Below, piece by piece: positions 1 to 12,102 of a stretch of DNA of 64,000 bases. This DNA comes from Eukaryota sp. TZLM1-RC (taxonomy: Eukaryota; Metamonada: BaSk clade), in NCBI GenBank assembly GCA_040285825.1, contig JAUPSS010000005.1, positions 1,798,001 through 1,862,000 on the forward strand, in the 5' to 3' direction. Each line of letters begins with the position of its first letter. The stretch's first letter is position 1. The position numbers and the translations under genes are program-made. The notes under the pieces were generated by a model. That model was not told the DNA's origin. It saw only the letters and a program-made list of their open reading frames with translations, and did not search any database.

Positions 1-980
1 ATTTTTAAAACTTCTCAATCTGAAAATCTTTCGGAAAACTCATATAATGCATTTCTGCATCCACCTATAAAAGCACACGAAGTAAGAATTGAGGCTTTTG
101 TCCAACCTAAACCGCCATAGTGTGGACTAAGATAAGCATGATCAGGAATTTGGGACATTTTATATCGCAATAATTGTGAAAAAACTTTTGCACGTGATTC
201 ATTGAACTTCTGGGCAAAAGGCGTAAAGATGAGAGGATTTGTAGATAGAAATATATTATTAAAGTTGGAATTGAAACAAAGTCTTATAATTTTAAATTTG
301 ATATGCTTCTGTCTATCCAATTTCATTATTTGGTCAATTTTCCATGAAATTAAATTCAACTTATTAAATAATTTTTTGGTAACTTCATCATTATTTCCAA
401 AACAAACCCAAATGACGAATAGCATCAGTTGAATATAACTTCCCTTGAATTTCAATACCATCAACTATGGTTGAAACTGAAGCGTTTGAAAGTAGAACAC
501 ATTTAAGTAAGTTAATTCGAAGGCCAACATTGTTGAATAATTCTTTGAAACAAAAGTTACTTCTCTGACAATCGTTAAGTCACCTATAAGAACAACGTCA
601 TCCATATAAGCAATCATATTTAAAGAAGGAAGCATTTCTTGAATCTGTTATAAAATCGCATGAATGGCCAGACACAACAAAAGAGATCCTAAAGAATCTC
701 TTTGCTTTACACCACTTGATGATTTTAAAATAAAATTACCAAAATGCAGATCTGAATGGGTGCAATATGTTGTTTGAAAATATGGTAACAATTCTGGTAA
801 GTAATTCAACAAAGCACCATGAATATTGCACCGATGAATTGAATTAAAGGCATTGATAAAATCCCACAACCTGCAAACATTTGATCCATTTTAATGAAAG
901 AAAACATCTGTAGCAAAAACAGTTAAAGCAACTCCATCAGTGATGTAAAAACCATATTGGAATGGCAACAAAATTCTACT
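1..980 (-). mobile_element. Non-LTR retrotransposon remnant (RT region), copy A
   Basis: Broken reverse transcriptase read on the minus strand. From right to left the translation shows a finger block resembling copy B (PFQYG near 955), the palm motif DFINAFNS (about 840-865), the degraded motif GVKQRDSLGSLL (about 680-715), the catalytic AYMDD (about 597-614, in another frame) and the thumb motif GGLGWTKASIL (about 80-120). The order and wording match copy B at 15-18 kb, so it is the same family. The 3' half runs off the left window edge and the 5' part is missing beyond about 1000, as in 5'-truncated LINE copies. Several frameshifts and stops make it a dead copy. Confidence 0.75.
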
Positions 981-3900
981 TGCTTTTTCTTTGAATTTGT
1001 TTCAGCAGCAAACAAAAAAATATTGTGCAAAGATTCAGAAACAACAATTGCACTATCATCCATTTTTAAAACTAAATCACTTGTGACTAATTTCAGAGTC
1101 AATTTTGGTCCAGATGAGTACGTGTGCCTCAGGTCAGAGAATTGGACTACAGTGCATAATATAATGTGAATAGGATAAAGTTGGTTTATTTTGCCCTTAT
1201 TTTATTTACGCACAAAGCCGTCAACATACCAGCAATCGCCTTGCTGAACAACAACAAACATTTAAACCAGAAAACACCAACACAATATGCCCTTTTCCTG
1301 AAGCATTCCGCCTTCAAAACAGTGGTTGGAGTAGTCCATCTAATTTCAACACTATGGCCAAGCAAAGTCTGAACAAAACCATACCAGTTTACAAGTTTTA
1401 TAGAGCGAAAAGGTTATTTAAGACACTAAAACAAATTCTTCAATTGAAATGTCGTGAATGGAAGAGTATACTGCATTCTATTTGAAAGACGTATATTCAA
1501 AAAATTCTCCCTTAATTCTATACTTTACTTATGACACCATTTTTGTGCTGTTACAGTTAATTATTTGGAACATCAAGCCACTTTTGACAATAAGTAAAAG
1601 ACATAGAAAATCTTGAAAAAAGACAGCCCTTCCTCATAGTCAAGATAGTCCAGAAATTGTCCACTTACGACTAAATTGGACTATAGCCAATTTTGATAGG
1701 ATCTCACTGAACATGCAAAATTCAGTTGATGACTATACGGTTAGTGAAGATTTGACACCATCAAACGGTTTTTGATCAAAATACAATTGAAATAAAACTA
1801 ACAATTGCGCTTCCTAGATTATTTTAAATTACACAATACATTTGAAAATACAGTAACAACACAATCTGCCACAATACAAAATATATTAGTTGATGGTCAT
1901 GAAAATAAACATTTGGGAGTCCCCGGTTTCGACTATTCTTTTGAGTTCATTGGCATTGATATTAGAAGAGTTTTTAAAGGATGCCAATGTCGAATCACAC
2001 GTTACTCCACCGTCATGCCTAGCACAGTCTGCGTCGACCAACCTAAGTTCAGAGTCGAGGCTTGGACTAGCTTTCAGTGATAAAAAACCTTTTGAGTGGT
2101 TGGAAGCAGTGCCTAACGGTACTGTGAAATTTTCAATGTTTACCTTAGAGACCACTTCGTAAGCTTCAGTGAGGGAATTATAGAACGAATCTGAGCTTAA
2201 GTGAAAGAAGAAGGAGGAAAATTGATAAAGGCGTTTTCTTTGGAAGCGAAAGAAGAGCTGAAAGAACCTATGTTCTGGAAAAGATACCAAAATTTATCAT
2301 TATGCTTTTTTGTTAATGTAAATGTTGTTCCTTGAGAGTCTCTTGGATTGAATCAACTATAAAAGTGACAGAAATATCATTGGAGTCATTGCAGTCGGTT
2401 ACAGGGTCGATGAATTGGCTGAAGCCTCGGCGACTGATGTGCTTCTTTGGTAACTAAAGGCTGATAACGGTCTTGGCTGCGACAAGACTTTCGACTAGCT
2501 TTGTAGCCTGATTTAGAACAATCTTTATTCAAGTCGCTGCGTTTCTTACAGTAGAAACAGATAAGAGGAGAGTTTTGACAATGAGTTGAATAATCAAATT
2601 TTTGAGAACGAGTTGAAGCCAAAGACAGAACAGAAACCAGTGTTACGGGATTGTTCTGTAAGTAGAAGAGTTACAGGAAGGGCGAGAATCTCTGGGAGGC
2701 GGTTGAGTAACATCGCGGCTGACATAATATTCTGAAAACGGAATGTGGTAAGCGGTAAGCAGTATGCAGAAACGAAAAAAAGAGTAGGGAAGCTATAAAT
2801 CGTGCCAACTTCTATATTGATGTTAATTACAAGCCTGAGCTTGTGAGGGTGGACACCGTTAGCGAAAAACCTTATTCTTGAAACTTCAGAAAGTGTAGTT
2901 GGACAGAGACGAAGTGGCTTCAGGAACTGAAAGATATATGCTGCGATAGCATCATCAACAGTTGCGGCAGAGAAACTGGTACGGAGAGATTAAAAACAAT
3001 GAAAGCCACTAGCTGAATCTTCAACTGGCAAAGACAAAAATCACAATCGACGGCTTCATGACTTTTCGGATTTATTGGGGAAAATCTAGAAGTTTTCAAA
3101 ATACATAAAATAGAATGGCTTGATAAAGTTGGTCTTTTGCAGCACGAAGGACGCTAATCTGGGAGGGGAGACGGATTTTGCAGAAACTCTAATTGTAGCA
3201 CGGGAAACTTGCAGAGCTCGAAAGAAAACGGGAGTGGAACCATTTGCTGAAATAGGTTCAGTTTCGCTATCAAAAATGACTTCAGGCTGACTAACTGCGA
3301 AGGAGCCAAGGAATAATGTAAATCTAAGGTTTTTTATTTCCTTAGAGAGAGCAGCAAAGGTTTTAGTCCGTGCAGGACCGGAAGAAAGCTCTACATTGTC
3401 GTTGGCACATGAGGACTGGGAATAAGTGGACGGAGGGTATTATCTTATCTGACATGACATGAGCTGACATACAGAGCGCGTAAACTTTTCGAGCTTCCAC
3501 ATTGACGGAGACAGCTTTTCGAACTGTATGGTTGAAAAATAGTGCTACTAAATGGTTCGCCGAGTTAGGGACAGGATACAGGGCGGATTGCTGATGTTGT
3601 GTAGTTAAATACAATTAACAACATAGCAGAAAAATGTTTTTTGGATTTCTTTTGTACCTGTTGAAGCCATTGCAAAAACAAAAATAGTAGAATACAACAA
3701 AGATTGTCAGAAGTACATTACTGAACCCAGTCACTTTTGAAATACAAAAGCTGAAATGAAACCAATAATGTTAATAACCACAACTGAAAATCTCAACCAC
3801 AACAATTTTTGAATATTGATGCAACAACGTTCAATTTAAAGCAAAATCTTTGTGAAAATCGCCTCAACAACAATTTTCTGTGTTCCCTTTTTGTTCTTGA

Positions 3901-4439
3901 ATTCTTTTAATAACAAAGATGAATACCTTATGGATCATTTCAACCAATGAATTGTGGAAAATCTACTAGATGTTATTAAGTGTAGTTGAAAATAACAGAA
4001 ATTTACTGGAACCATATAAGAGCAAAAACTTTCGACGATAGCATGTATAATACAGAGGAGGTAAACAAAAAGAGTAACCCAAAGTTGGTATTGGATTCTA
4101 CACTATATAAAGAACATATCGTTGAAAGATGAAAACATCTACTGTACCCAGCTCTTGTATGATTTCAGGAAGGGTATGGACGAAACTGAAGTGTTGTGTT
4201 GAGTATGTTAGAACTAACACATTGACTAGCGGCTTAGCGAATTCCTTATATCAATGAAAAATTTAGAATAGAGCGAATGGTAGAGGTTTTATAACAAGTG
4301 GAGGACGTAGCTCATTCTGAACCAGAAGTATTAAACATATGAGAAAACAAAAGAAGCAAACACTACAATTTAGTGGGGATGACAAACCAACTTTCACCTT
4401 GTTTCAAATCTTCACAATTGTTCTTTTTATTGTCAGATA
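981..4439. other. Mostly featureless intergenic DNA with a possible gag-like fragment
   Basis: No convincing gene. On the minus strand at 2386-2622 a short reading frame contains CFYCKKRSDLNKDC, which resembles a retroviral-type zinc knuckle lacking its histidine; a proline/serine-rich stretch precedes it in another frame (about 2640-2750). This could be a gag remnant of an LTR element, but I could not find protease, RT or integrase motifs beside it. A longer minus frame at 1886-2290 is unrecognised. Confidence 0.25.
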
Positions 4440-5044
4440 ATGAGTGAACGTGAAGCATCCGGATCTCCTAGCCAGCGTAGTCCCTCCGACGATGAGTCAA
4501 CTTCCCCTTCCGGTACTGCGCAAAGAAAATCTTTAGCTCAACTCACTGAGCCAGCGAAGAAAACAAAAGCTTCCAAGACCCTCCCAAAGTCTGTCAAAGG
4601 AACTCCTCAAAAAACGATGCCTGCACGTGGAGCCAAAAGTGTAAAGGGCAAAGGAAAAGCTCCTGTGTCAAAGCGTCCAGCTCCCGCGAAGAAACCCGGT
4701 AAAACTGCTGAGAGAAAAAAGTACAGGCACCGTCCAGGTACAGTAGCTTTAAAAGAAATCAGGAAGTATCAAAAGTCTTGTGAACTTCTGCTTCGTAAAC
4801 TGCCATTCCAACGTGTTGTTAGGGAAATAGCCCGAGAACACGGTGCTGATCAGATGCGATTTCGTATGTGTTAATTCTTAATTATTGATCTTCAGAAAGT
4901 GTGGCTCTAGAAGCCCTACAAGAAGCAACTGAAACATATCTTGTTGGTCTCTTTGAAGACGCTAACCTGTGTACACTCCATGGGAAGCGCGTTACTCTTA
5001 TGCCAAAAGATCTAAATCTAGCTCTGCGACTCCGTGGACTTTAG
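4440..5044 (+). CDS. cenH3: Centromeric histone H3 variant (CenH3/CENP-A-like), two exons
   Basis: Exons 4440-4863 and 4896-5044 flank a 32-nt intron (GTATGT...TTCAG). Splicing restores the H3 motif RFQ-S and gives a 190-residue protein. Residues 1-94 are a long basic, Ser/Pro/Lys-rich tail unlike the conserved H3 tail. The histone fold runs from Y95 ([14 protein letters not shown]) through [14 protein letters not shown] to [11 protein letters not shown] and the C-terminal LRLRGL. The region between helices 1 and 2 ([11 protein letters not shown]) is one residue longer than in canonical H3, and the tail is divergent, both CenH3 hallmarks. Such a protein would mark centromeric nucleosomes and seed the kinetochore. 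An AATAAA lies about 35 nt after the stop. An H3-like variant with another role is less likely. Confidence 0.88.
4864..4895 (+). other. 32-nt spliceosomal intron in cenH3
   Basis: The donor is GTATGT and the acceptor is TTCAG. Removing it joins codons for MRF and [11 protein letters not shown], matching the invariant H3 helix-2 region. Without splicing the frame ends after three extra residues. Confidence 0.88.
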
Positions 5045-6988
5045 CTGCTCACCTGTACTTTTTAACTCAATTCAAGATATAATAAAGATGTGTTCTTTAG
5101 ATTCTGTCATGACTCAGTCATTTTATTGATACTCTTTTACCAGCTGCTCTTCTGTTTGTGTTGATCTTGTTCTAAGATACCTGTTAACTTAACAACAAGT
5201 GAGTTGTTCATTCGTTCAAGGTAAAGATAAACTGTTTTCAAAAACACTTGTATTCACTTTTGATTGGAAATAGAGGCAATTTGGTGAAATCTGCAAAACG
5301 AACAATATCAACGATTTCAATTGAGAAAATATATGACAAACCCACCTAATTACACTTCTGGATGTAATTAGTTTCAATACAGAATTAGTCTCAGTGAGAA
5401 TAATCATGTACAGCAGTGTATAAGATTGAATTGTCTGATTGACAGACAACAAAAGTCCTGGAATATCCGTTCTTTAGCAAAAATTTTGTCATTTGCGAAC
5501 CAAAAAAACATAACTAAATTGTTGAATTCTGTTGCTGTTTGCTTTTCAGTCTTAGCTACTGCCTCCAAAAGTGCTAGCTCTCCATCACAATTATTTCCCA
5601 TTATTTTTCACCCAATGTTGTTGTGAAAATCATGAAAAAACGTACTCAATACATTTTGTTGTTGTAAGTTTAATGCATCTTTTGAAAATAATGTTGTCCG
5701 AAAACATAAAATGCATCTCTTCCATGTTCACAACACTCACCAATAAATTCAACCTGATGCAAGTCGTTTAATGATCTTTCCATGCCCTCGCAAATTTTTT
5801 CATCTGTGGAGAAACACTTTTCCTAAGTGATATTACAAAAGCCCATGGTTTTTGAGATTTCGAAAGCAACATTAGCTTGCTTAAATTTTAATGCATTTGT
5901 GGTTTTTTGTCTCCTTGGATGCGTTTTCTTACCAAATGTTTCATGTGTTATTTGCCTTTCAACATTTAGCTCATACGGTGTGACTTTAGACTCTCAATGG
6001 ATACAGCATCTTTTCAACATGTCACCAGAATTAGTCCAATTTGATTGTCAAATTAATTAACTACAAAGCTCCACCCATCATATACACACAGTTTTGGCTG
6101 CTTTAAAACCTGGGTTCACTTCCTTCAGGCCCTCCATAAATATCTGAATTAAAGCTTCCTCATTGGCTTTCTTTTCCGCGAGTTTATATTCAGCCTTGAA
6201 AATATTATGAGCATAAACTTTGGCGTAAGATGATGTAAGTACTCCTTCGCCTTTGATTAGGGACCGTGATTCTCGCAGGGTTTTCAGTCCAATGTTAGAT
6301 CTTATCTGAGAACTCAAACTCAAATGAACCGGGGTGTATAAACCTATTCTGTTTGTCAGCGGTTTGTTTAAAGTCAGTATCAAGTAGATTCTTTAAATCC
6401 GTCAATATTTGTATATGATTATCAGACAAGAAGAACAACAACAATTCGGAAGTATTGTTAATAATACGCTGACCACCTTTGATACCGTAATAAGAAATAG
6501 TAATAGGACATTGCTGGTCATACTTCGGTGACGCATCAAAAGGAAAACATCGAAAATGAGGAAAAATGGGAATTCATTGGCAATATCAATTTGGAGTGCT
6601 CCACACAGACCACACGTCACGTAATAAACCTCAATTACCATTATTATTCTGTTGCTGTAATTTTTTAGACATATTCACATCATCTCTTGACATCTTTTTT
6701 TATCTTCACGTCTGCCCCTCTTTCTTTTCCACAATTTGTGAATACACAGTCCATTATTGTTTTGTCGAATAACAAATCTGTTTTGATGTTACTAACTTGA
6801 AACAATTGTATTTAGCATTTGTTTAAATCTGCCAAATCTAAGGCCGAAAAGAACTTGGCGTTGACTAAACATCACACACATGGCAACGGCGCTTCAATGA
6901 AAATGTTGTGTTCGGCTGCATTTGCAATTAACTAAGTGAACAATGAGGAGTTTAGGGATTTTGAAAAAATATTTGTCATGGCAACTAT
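5045..6988. other. Intergenic region, nothing recognised
   Basis: Contains the cenH3 3' end and AT-rich sequence. A minus-strand reading frame at 6078-6383 (about 100 codons, with a charged helix-like stretch rich in Glu, Lys and Ala) could be a gene fragment, but I recognise no family. The other frames look random. Confidence 0.3.
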
Positions 6989-7479
6989 AAATTACCCTCT
7001 GATACATATTGTAAATCAGCTGTATTGGATTCAGTAGTGGAAGAAATTGAAACACAACTGTTACCAAAGATACATCAACAATCTGGTCTTGCATTGGTAA
7101 TTGATGGATGGACCGATGACACTACACAAAATCACCTGATAAACCTTGCAATTCAAAGTGATGACGGGCCATAGTTTGTCAAAAATGGATTGATAACTTA
7201 GAAGATGATTCATATATTTATTCTTCAACATTCGTTGATATAGCAATTTCACGTGTGCGAGATCTAGTGTACAAAAAGTGTACAAATGTTGACAGAGAGT
7301 CAACAACATCAGAAGAAGGTCCCTTCCAGATTTTTGATAGCTTAAGTATTGAAGAATTGAAAACAAACGTGGTGAATAGATAAGATAGTGAATCTGATCA
7401 TTTCAGATACGATTTCGATTTGAGTCGAGCCCAGTCACCTTTTTATCAAATGAGTGAATTTGAATTAGTAAACTTGTGA
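6989..7479 (+). pseudogene. hAT-type (DUF659-like) transposase remnant
   Basis: The first frame (6989-7174) carries LVIDGWTDDTTQNHLINLAI, the pattern around the first catalytic Asp of hAT transposases (xxDGWTD...iNl). It ends at a TAG and the homologous reading shifts frame. A second block to 7479 includes a helical segment around FVDIAISRVRDLVYKK, one in-frame TAA, and the closing stretch LSRAQSPFYQMSEFELV. Most of the catalytic core between these blocks is missing, so this is a deleted, inactive copy. Terminal inverted repeats were not found. Confidence 0.6.
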
Positions 7480-7777
7480 TATAAAACTTCTTCCTATTTC
7501 TTTCTTCTATTACATGCCATGAATACGTAGTTGATCATTAGGAAATCAAGCACCTGTCTCTAACATATATCCTCCATCTCAAGAAGAGACTAAAAACTTT
7601 TGACAAAATACAGTCTATATCGAAAGTGTAGTGTAGAAGGTCATATTCGTAAAGATTGAACATCCTGGATTTGTAATAAAGACGCTGTTTTTTCACAACT
7701 TATATCTCAACTGTTATCCATTCTGTTATCAATGTCCAATAATCCTGTGTTTGACGTAGATCAACTCCAACAGCCTC
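7480..7777. other. Intergenic / unresolved remnant
   Basis: No intact gene. A short plus-strand stretch near 7620-7665 reads as a zinc-knuckle-like CSVEGH with a following stop; it could belong to the decayed Fanzor copy just downstream, but this is weak. Confidence 0.2.
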
Positions 7778-8018
7778 GATAATTCTTGGGATGCTAAGAA
7801 AAATTGAAAAGGTATAGCCAGCACAATCAGAGGTATTGGGCTAAAGAAGAATTCTAAAAAGAGCTGGTATAAAAGTATACTTGGTTGACGACTACCGTAT
7901 CAATAAAAGATGTGCTGCTTGTGTTGAGGATCATCGCAAAAACGATATCAAACGTGATGTAAAGATCAAAGATCGCAATGCCAGGAAATTCAAACGTAAG
8001 AATGATTTCTGTGGTTGA
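7778..8018 (+). pseudogene. Fanzor (eukaryotic TnpB-like) nuclease remnant, copy C
   Basis: A short decayed stretch that aligns by eye with the RuvC-II/zinc-finger portion of Fanzor proteins. It has a Gly-Asp-type block (DNSWDAKKN then stop), a Gly-rich segment TIRGIGLKK, and, after a frame change, RAGIKVYLVDDYRINKRCAAC (about 7860-7925). In the better copies here this block reads as hydrophobic-NE or DE followed by TSKxC, so the catalytic Glu is Asp and Thr-Ser is Ile-Asn. RuvC-I and RuvC-III were not found nearby. It is non-functional and was recognised mainly by comparison with copies A, B and D. Confidence 0.5.
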
Positions 8019-8086
8019 TTTTCATGTTGAATACTGTGCTTTGCATCCCAGGTCCTTAATTTTCATTTCACTCACACCTAAATCAA

Positions 8087-8439
8087 TGACATCTAAAAAG
8101 CTTCTTTCGTCTCCCCAGACACCCGTAGTGTTCCCCAAAGCACCCAAATTGTCTCCAAAAAGTCTTCCTAAAACGCTATCACTGGAAAAGTTCGATGGTG
8201 CAACCTCAGCTGTCGTAGATGTTACTTATGCGCCCCATTCCAACGCTCGGAAACGGACCTTCAACGAGCAATTCTCTATGTTCTACTCTTTGCCCGACGA
8301 AGTTGAACTTCATCTTTTGAAGGAACTACTTATTCAACGATTTAAGCAGTATTGTATTGAGAACAATAAAGTCTTACACGAAAAATCTGTTCCAACGTTT
8401 CACTTTATGAGTGGGACTAATAAGAAAATTTTGCGTTGA
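8087..8439 (+). CDS. Hypothetical basic Ser/Pro-rich reading frame
   Basis: An open frame of 117 codons from the second plausible ATG. The N-terminal third is rich in Lys, Pro and Ser with repeated K-L-S-P-K type steps; the rest is a predicted helical region (LPDEVELHLLKELLIQRFK). The codon pattern looks more gene-like than neighbouring frames, but I recognise no family. It could be the N-terminal exon of the transposase-like remnant that ends at 9227, with unresolved introns between. Confidence 0.3.
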
Positions 8440-8862
8440 TGTCAAACTCTTTAACAGAAAGTTTGCAGCACCGAAGGCTGAATAAGCGGTTATTGCAATC
8501 AAATTTACTGTTGAAATTGTTGTTTGGTGAACTCAAATCAGTTGACCAACTTCGGTTTGGGTTCGACCAAGAAAAATTTGAAAATAAGCACCCGAGTTGC
8601 AAATCACTAGACAATACTCCCAAACATTCCCAATTTCAGCTTTCCCCCAAAAATTCTCCAAACAATATACCATTGATTTTTTGCATACTATCTGAATTCA
8701 AAATGGCTTTATAACTTAATTTGCATTGTTCAAAAGACATGATAATTTTTTTCCGTAAGCGTTTTCACCAACGATAGGTTCCTTGTTGAAAAACTGGTCA
8801 TAATTAATTTACCAAAGGTATTTGTATATTTGTACCACTTGTTCTGAAGGATAGTATTGGAT

Positions 8863-9227
8863 AAGGAATAATTCAGATTTTCCAGGGCCCAGATTAGCAC
8901 TTGTACTACAGGAATGTGACAAATGTCCAATTGTATTCATTGCAGTTCGCAAGGTGGGTCTCAATTATTCCATATCATCACCATATGTGTCCGAATCGAA
9001 TCCAGTAGAAGCCTTTTATGGAGCGTTACAACAACGTGTTAGAAGTTTTTTAGCAGCGCCTGCGACTCAAATAATACTATATGCTGTAAGAAATCTACGA
9101 TAAGGTGATTGATTATTTACTGTTTCAGCACGCGGGATGGATTGACGGTCAGTTCTACCATTCACTATATCTAAATAATTCCAAATTGGTGGATTGTGTT
9201 GAAATGGACACAGAAAACGCTATTTAA
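8863..9227 (+). pseudogene. Tc1/mariner-like transposase C-terminus with a 43-nt intron
   Basis: An open frame leads to a 43-nt intron (9086-9128, GTAAGA...TTTCAG) and continues in phase to a TAA at 9225-9227. The exon before the intron contains SPYVSESNPVEAFYGAL, which fits the S-P-x-S-x-x-N-P-x-E signature holding the last catalytic acidic residue of Tc1/mariner/IS630 transposases. The preceding DFPGPRLALVLQE may stand where the second Asp block is expected, but the usual DN-x-x-x-H is not clear. A good intron suggests that it was recently a spliced gene. The upstream catalytic part is not identifiable, hence the pseudogene call. Confidence 0.42.
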
Positions 9228-11485
9228 ATTATTTTCATGTGTGTTATTGTTAATATTATTTTATTTAGTGAATTTATTCGTATTTAAACTAGTACAAACA
9301 ATCAAGACATCCAAATATATTAGATACACACCACATCAATATAATTATATGACTTCCTCTTGTAAAGTTGATGTGTTCATTTACATGACAAGTTTATTCA
9401 TCATAAGAGAAATAGTTTAAACGAAGATACGGAGTGATACTGTTCTTTATCCATTTTAGGACGAATAAATTGCTACTGGCAGGAAAGTTTATTTTTGAAA
9501 TAGTCTCATCAGTACCATGGTCTCTCGTTTATTCTATAAAGTTCACACTTCTTCACAACAAGGTATGAGTACGACCCAACCATCATGTTGAACAAAAACA
9601 AAGCAAAGAGGTTGTTGGCCTTAAGTGCAATCATCTTCATTGAGATCAGAGTCAACGTAAAGTACTGTGAAAAAGTTACATTAGCTTTGGAAGATTGATG
9701 GGGGAATAGAGTTGGAAATTCAGCTTAAGTAAAATTCACAGTTGTGAGTGGCTAAAAAACAGGATTATGAAGCTGATTTTATTCAAAATGTTAAAAACAA
9801 AATTCAAAAACTTTAACAAAATTGGAATATAGAAAGGGACAATGTCAAACTAGTCCCATGCCATGGACTGCTACACTGTCAAAACAGTGAATGAGGGGTC
9901 TATTGCGATAGGAAATTTAACATTGCTCTGAACATGTACAGGATTACGTACTCTCAAATTCATGATAATTGTAGACCAATTGTACTGCAACGATCAGTGA
10001 TTGTGGAAATAAATGTTCAAAGTACTAGAATATTTGCGCTAAATTATCTAATTGGTTTAGCACCTCAGAAAGATTAAGCAGTAGAGTTGGCAATGTGGAA
10101 TAAATTTGCACATTTTCCATTGCGGCATTTATTCAAAAGTGCAAATAAAGGTTTATTCCAGGAACAGACACATTTTAAAACTAAACAGCAAACCTTAACT
10201 AAGCTATTACCTACACAAGCCCTATCAATTGAATGACGGGTCATTTTCACTATTTACTTGGATACCAACTCGCTTGTTTTGAAACTCGGTAATGTTATTC
10301 AAAATGGAGTTACTATAACGAGGAAGAGCTTTCAATAACGAAAATACAATTCTGTTTTTCCAAATCAAAAATCGAATGCACGACCACTTTCTTTGAAAAG
10401 ATTTTCTAAGTCATGTACAGAATTTAAACTTTCAGTTCCAATGGAATCAAAAATAAAAATAGCAATTGTGCCAAATTTTGATGTTTCTGCTTCTTGCTCC
10501 ATTAAGATGTTGCAGAAGGGCTTCGTATTTTGATTTCTTGGAAAGCTCTGCAACTTTGTGTAAATGTCGAATATCATAATTAAACTTCTTTTCTATGGAG
10601 ACACGGTAGTACAATCGATAATTGATTCAGTTCCATCATACTAAGCACATTGAATATCACTTCGTTTTTGGCTCAACCAGAAATTTAATTCATCAAACAG
10701 AAGTTCTAAGCGAACTGGATGATAAGCAATTTTGCCAGATCATAAATACAATCACGAACTGCGTTGTGGGTAATTGATCTTTTTTGAGTAAATTTACAGC
10801 AAAAAATAAAATGATTAAAAGAAGGGGGATTGACAAAACAGGTCCATCTGAATTCTTCATTTTGCAAAATTGGGTCCATCCACAAATGCTTTTGCAGAAT
10901 TGGGCCCTGTTTTCACTCTCATTGGACCTATCTTGTTAAGTACATTGCCATTGTCTCATTGCTTTCTGTTAAATAAACATCGTCACTTTTGTCAGTTATT
11001 TTGCTATTCACTATCACAACAATCGAACTCTCCCTTGAGTATAACATCAAGCTCCTTTTCTTCTAGCCGTTGTCTCTTCACAGTCTTTTTTGATTGTCTA
11101 CGGAATCGTTTCTTCCTTCTTCTACCAACTCTCTTTGTATAAACAGGAGGAACAACTGTTTCCACTAAAGTCCGCCATCTTTTTTGCAAAAGTCATTTGT
11201 AAGTACTTCATGGGTGGGAAGGTTCTATTGGAGAAGGTCCTATTTTTGCAAATTCATGATACCAAGTGGTCCTTTTGTGTAACTTTTTCTTAAAAGAGCC
11301 ATAAGCACCACATTTACACTTCATATCTTTTTTTGTATTATTAATTATAAATGGAAGATTATCAGTTGAAGCAGAAACTTTTTTGAATGACTTCCAAAAA
11401 ATGATGCAAGAAAAAACAATGAAAAGATTTGATATTTTTTTGTGGCGTTCACGGATTTAATTTGCCATTATTAATAGATTACCAC
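9228..11485. other. Intergenic region, no gene recognised
   Basis: AT-rich with only short frames. A minus frame at 10365-10577 (70 codons) and an Arg/Lys-rich minus frame at 11004-11189 have no recognisable domain. A short phrase built on TTGGGTCCATC/ATTGGGCCC recurs at 10840-10925. Confidence 0.25.
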
Positions 11486-11618
11486 GGTTTTTCAATCGAA
11501 TAAGAGAAGCTTTAGCTAGACAGCAAGCAGATCAAGATTTTGTAGATGAAATCTTGGTTCAATGATAGTCATCCCATTAGTTATGAGTTAATTTAATTAA
11601 GTGTGCAAATTCAATAAA
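11486..11618 (+). repeat. 133-bp duplicated gene 3' end, copy 1
   Basis: Nearly identical (3 mismatches seen) to 23048-23180. It encodes a C-terminal peptide, RIREALARQQADQDFVDEI and three more residues to a TGA, followed by about 65 nt of 3' UTR ending exactly at AATAAA. The flanks before and after differ between the copies. It abuts the 3' end of a truncated LINE copy. The parent gene is not in the window. Confidence 0.7.
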
Positions 11619-11890
11619 CAAAAATTAATTATATCAAAAAAATATAAATCAACATCTAAATAATCCATCTCTCCCAAAACAAAAACACTAGATGCAACTC
11701 TCTTATAGTGAGATTTAAAAGAAAGCAAAGCAACAGAAACCATCTTCAACATCCCCTTAAAGATAGAAAACACAATTCTATTTTGCCCAAAAAATCTGTT
11801 GAAGTTTCTGTTAATTCTTCTCTTTACAATCATTTCAAAATCTGCCAAAAAAACGTATAGCCGTTGGGGCAAGTGAACCAAATCAATTTA
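11597..11890 (-). mobile_element. 5'-truncated non-LTR retrotransposon fragment, copy C-terminal end
   Basis: A minus-strand reading frame of 94 codons matches the C-terminal end of copy B (14981-15223): both contain a block close to QNRIVFSIFKGM preceded by a basic RRIxxxFNR segment. Only this last part of the element is present, the expected shape of a 5'-truncated LINE insertion. Its 3' end overlaps or directly adjoins the AATAAA of the duplicated gene end on the other strand. Confidence 0.65.
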
Positions 11891-12102
11891 TATCTGATAA
11901 ACATTGAGGAGGAGGGAGATAGAGTCTGATTCGCATGACTGTCAAAAATTGAATCTCTGAGTGCAATAGTCTAAAACAGCGAGGAATTTGAGTAATCGAA
12001 CAAGATGAACTATTTTGGAAAAAATAGTGGAAATAGAAATGAAATCATATGGGAAATTACCACAAATACACGATCGACTTTCGTGTGGAATAATTACAAA
12101 AA

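Noticed and set aside
1805-2290. Possible retropepsin or gag-pol reading frames on both strands
   Set aside because: No D-T/S-G active site or other pol motif could be found; the frames overlap on both strands and look random.
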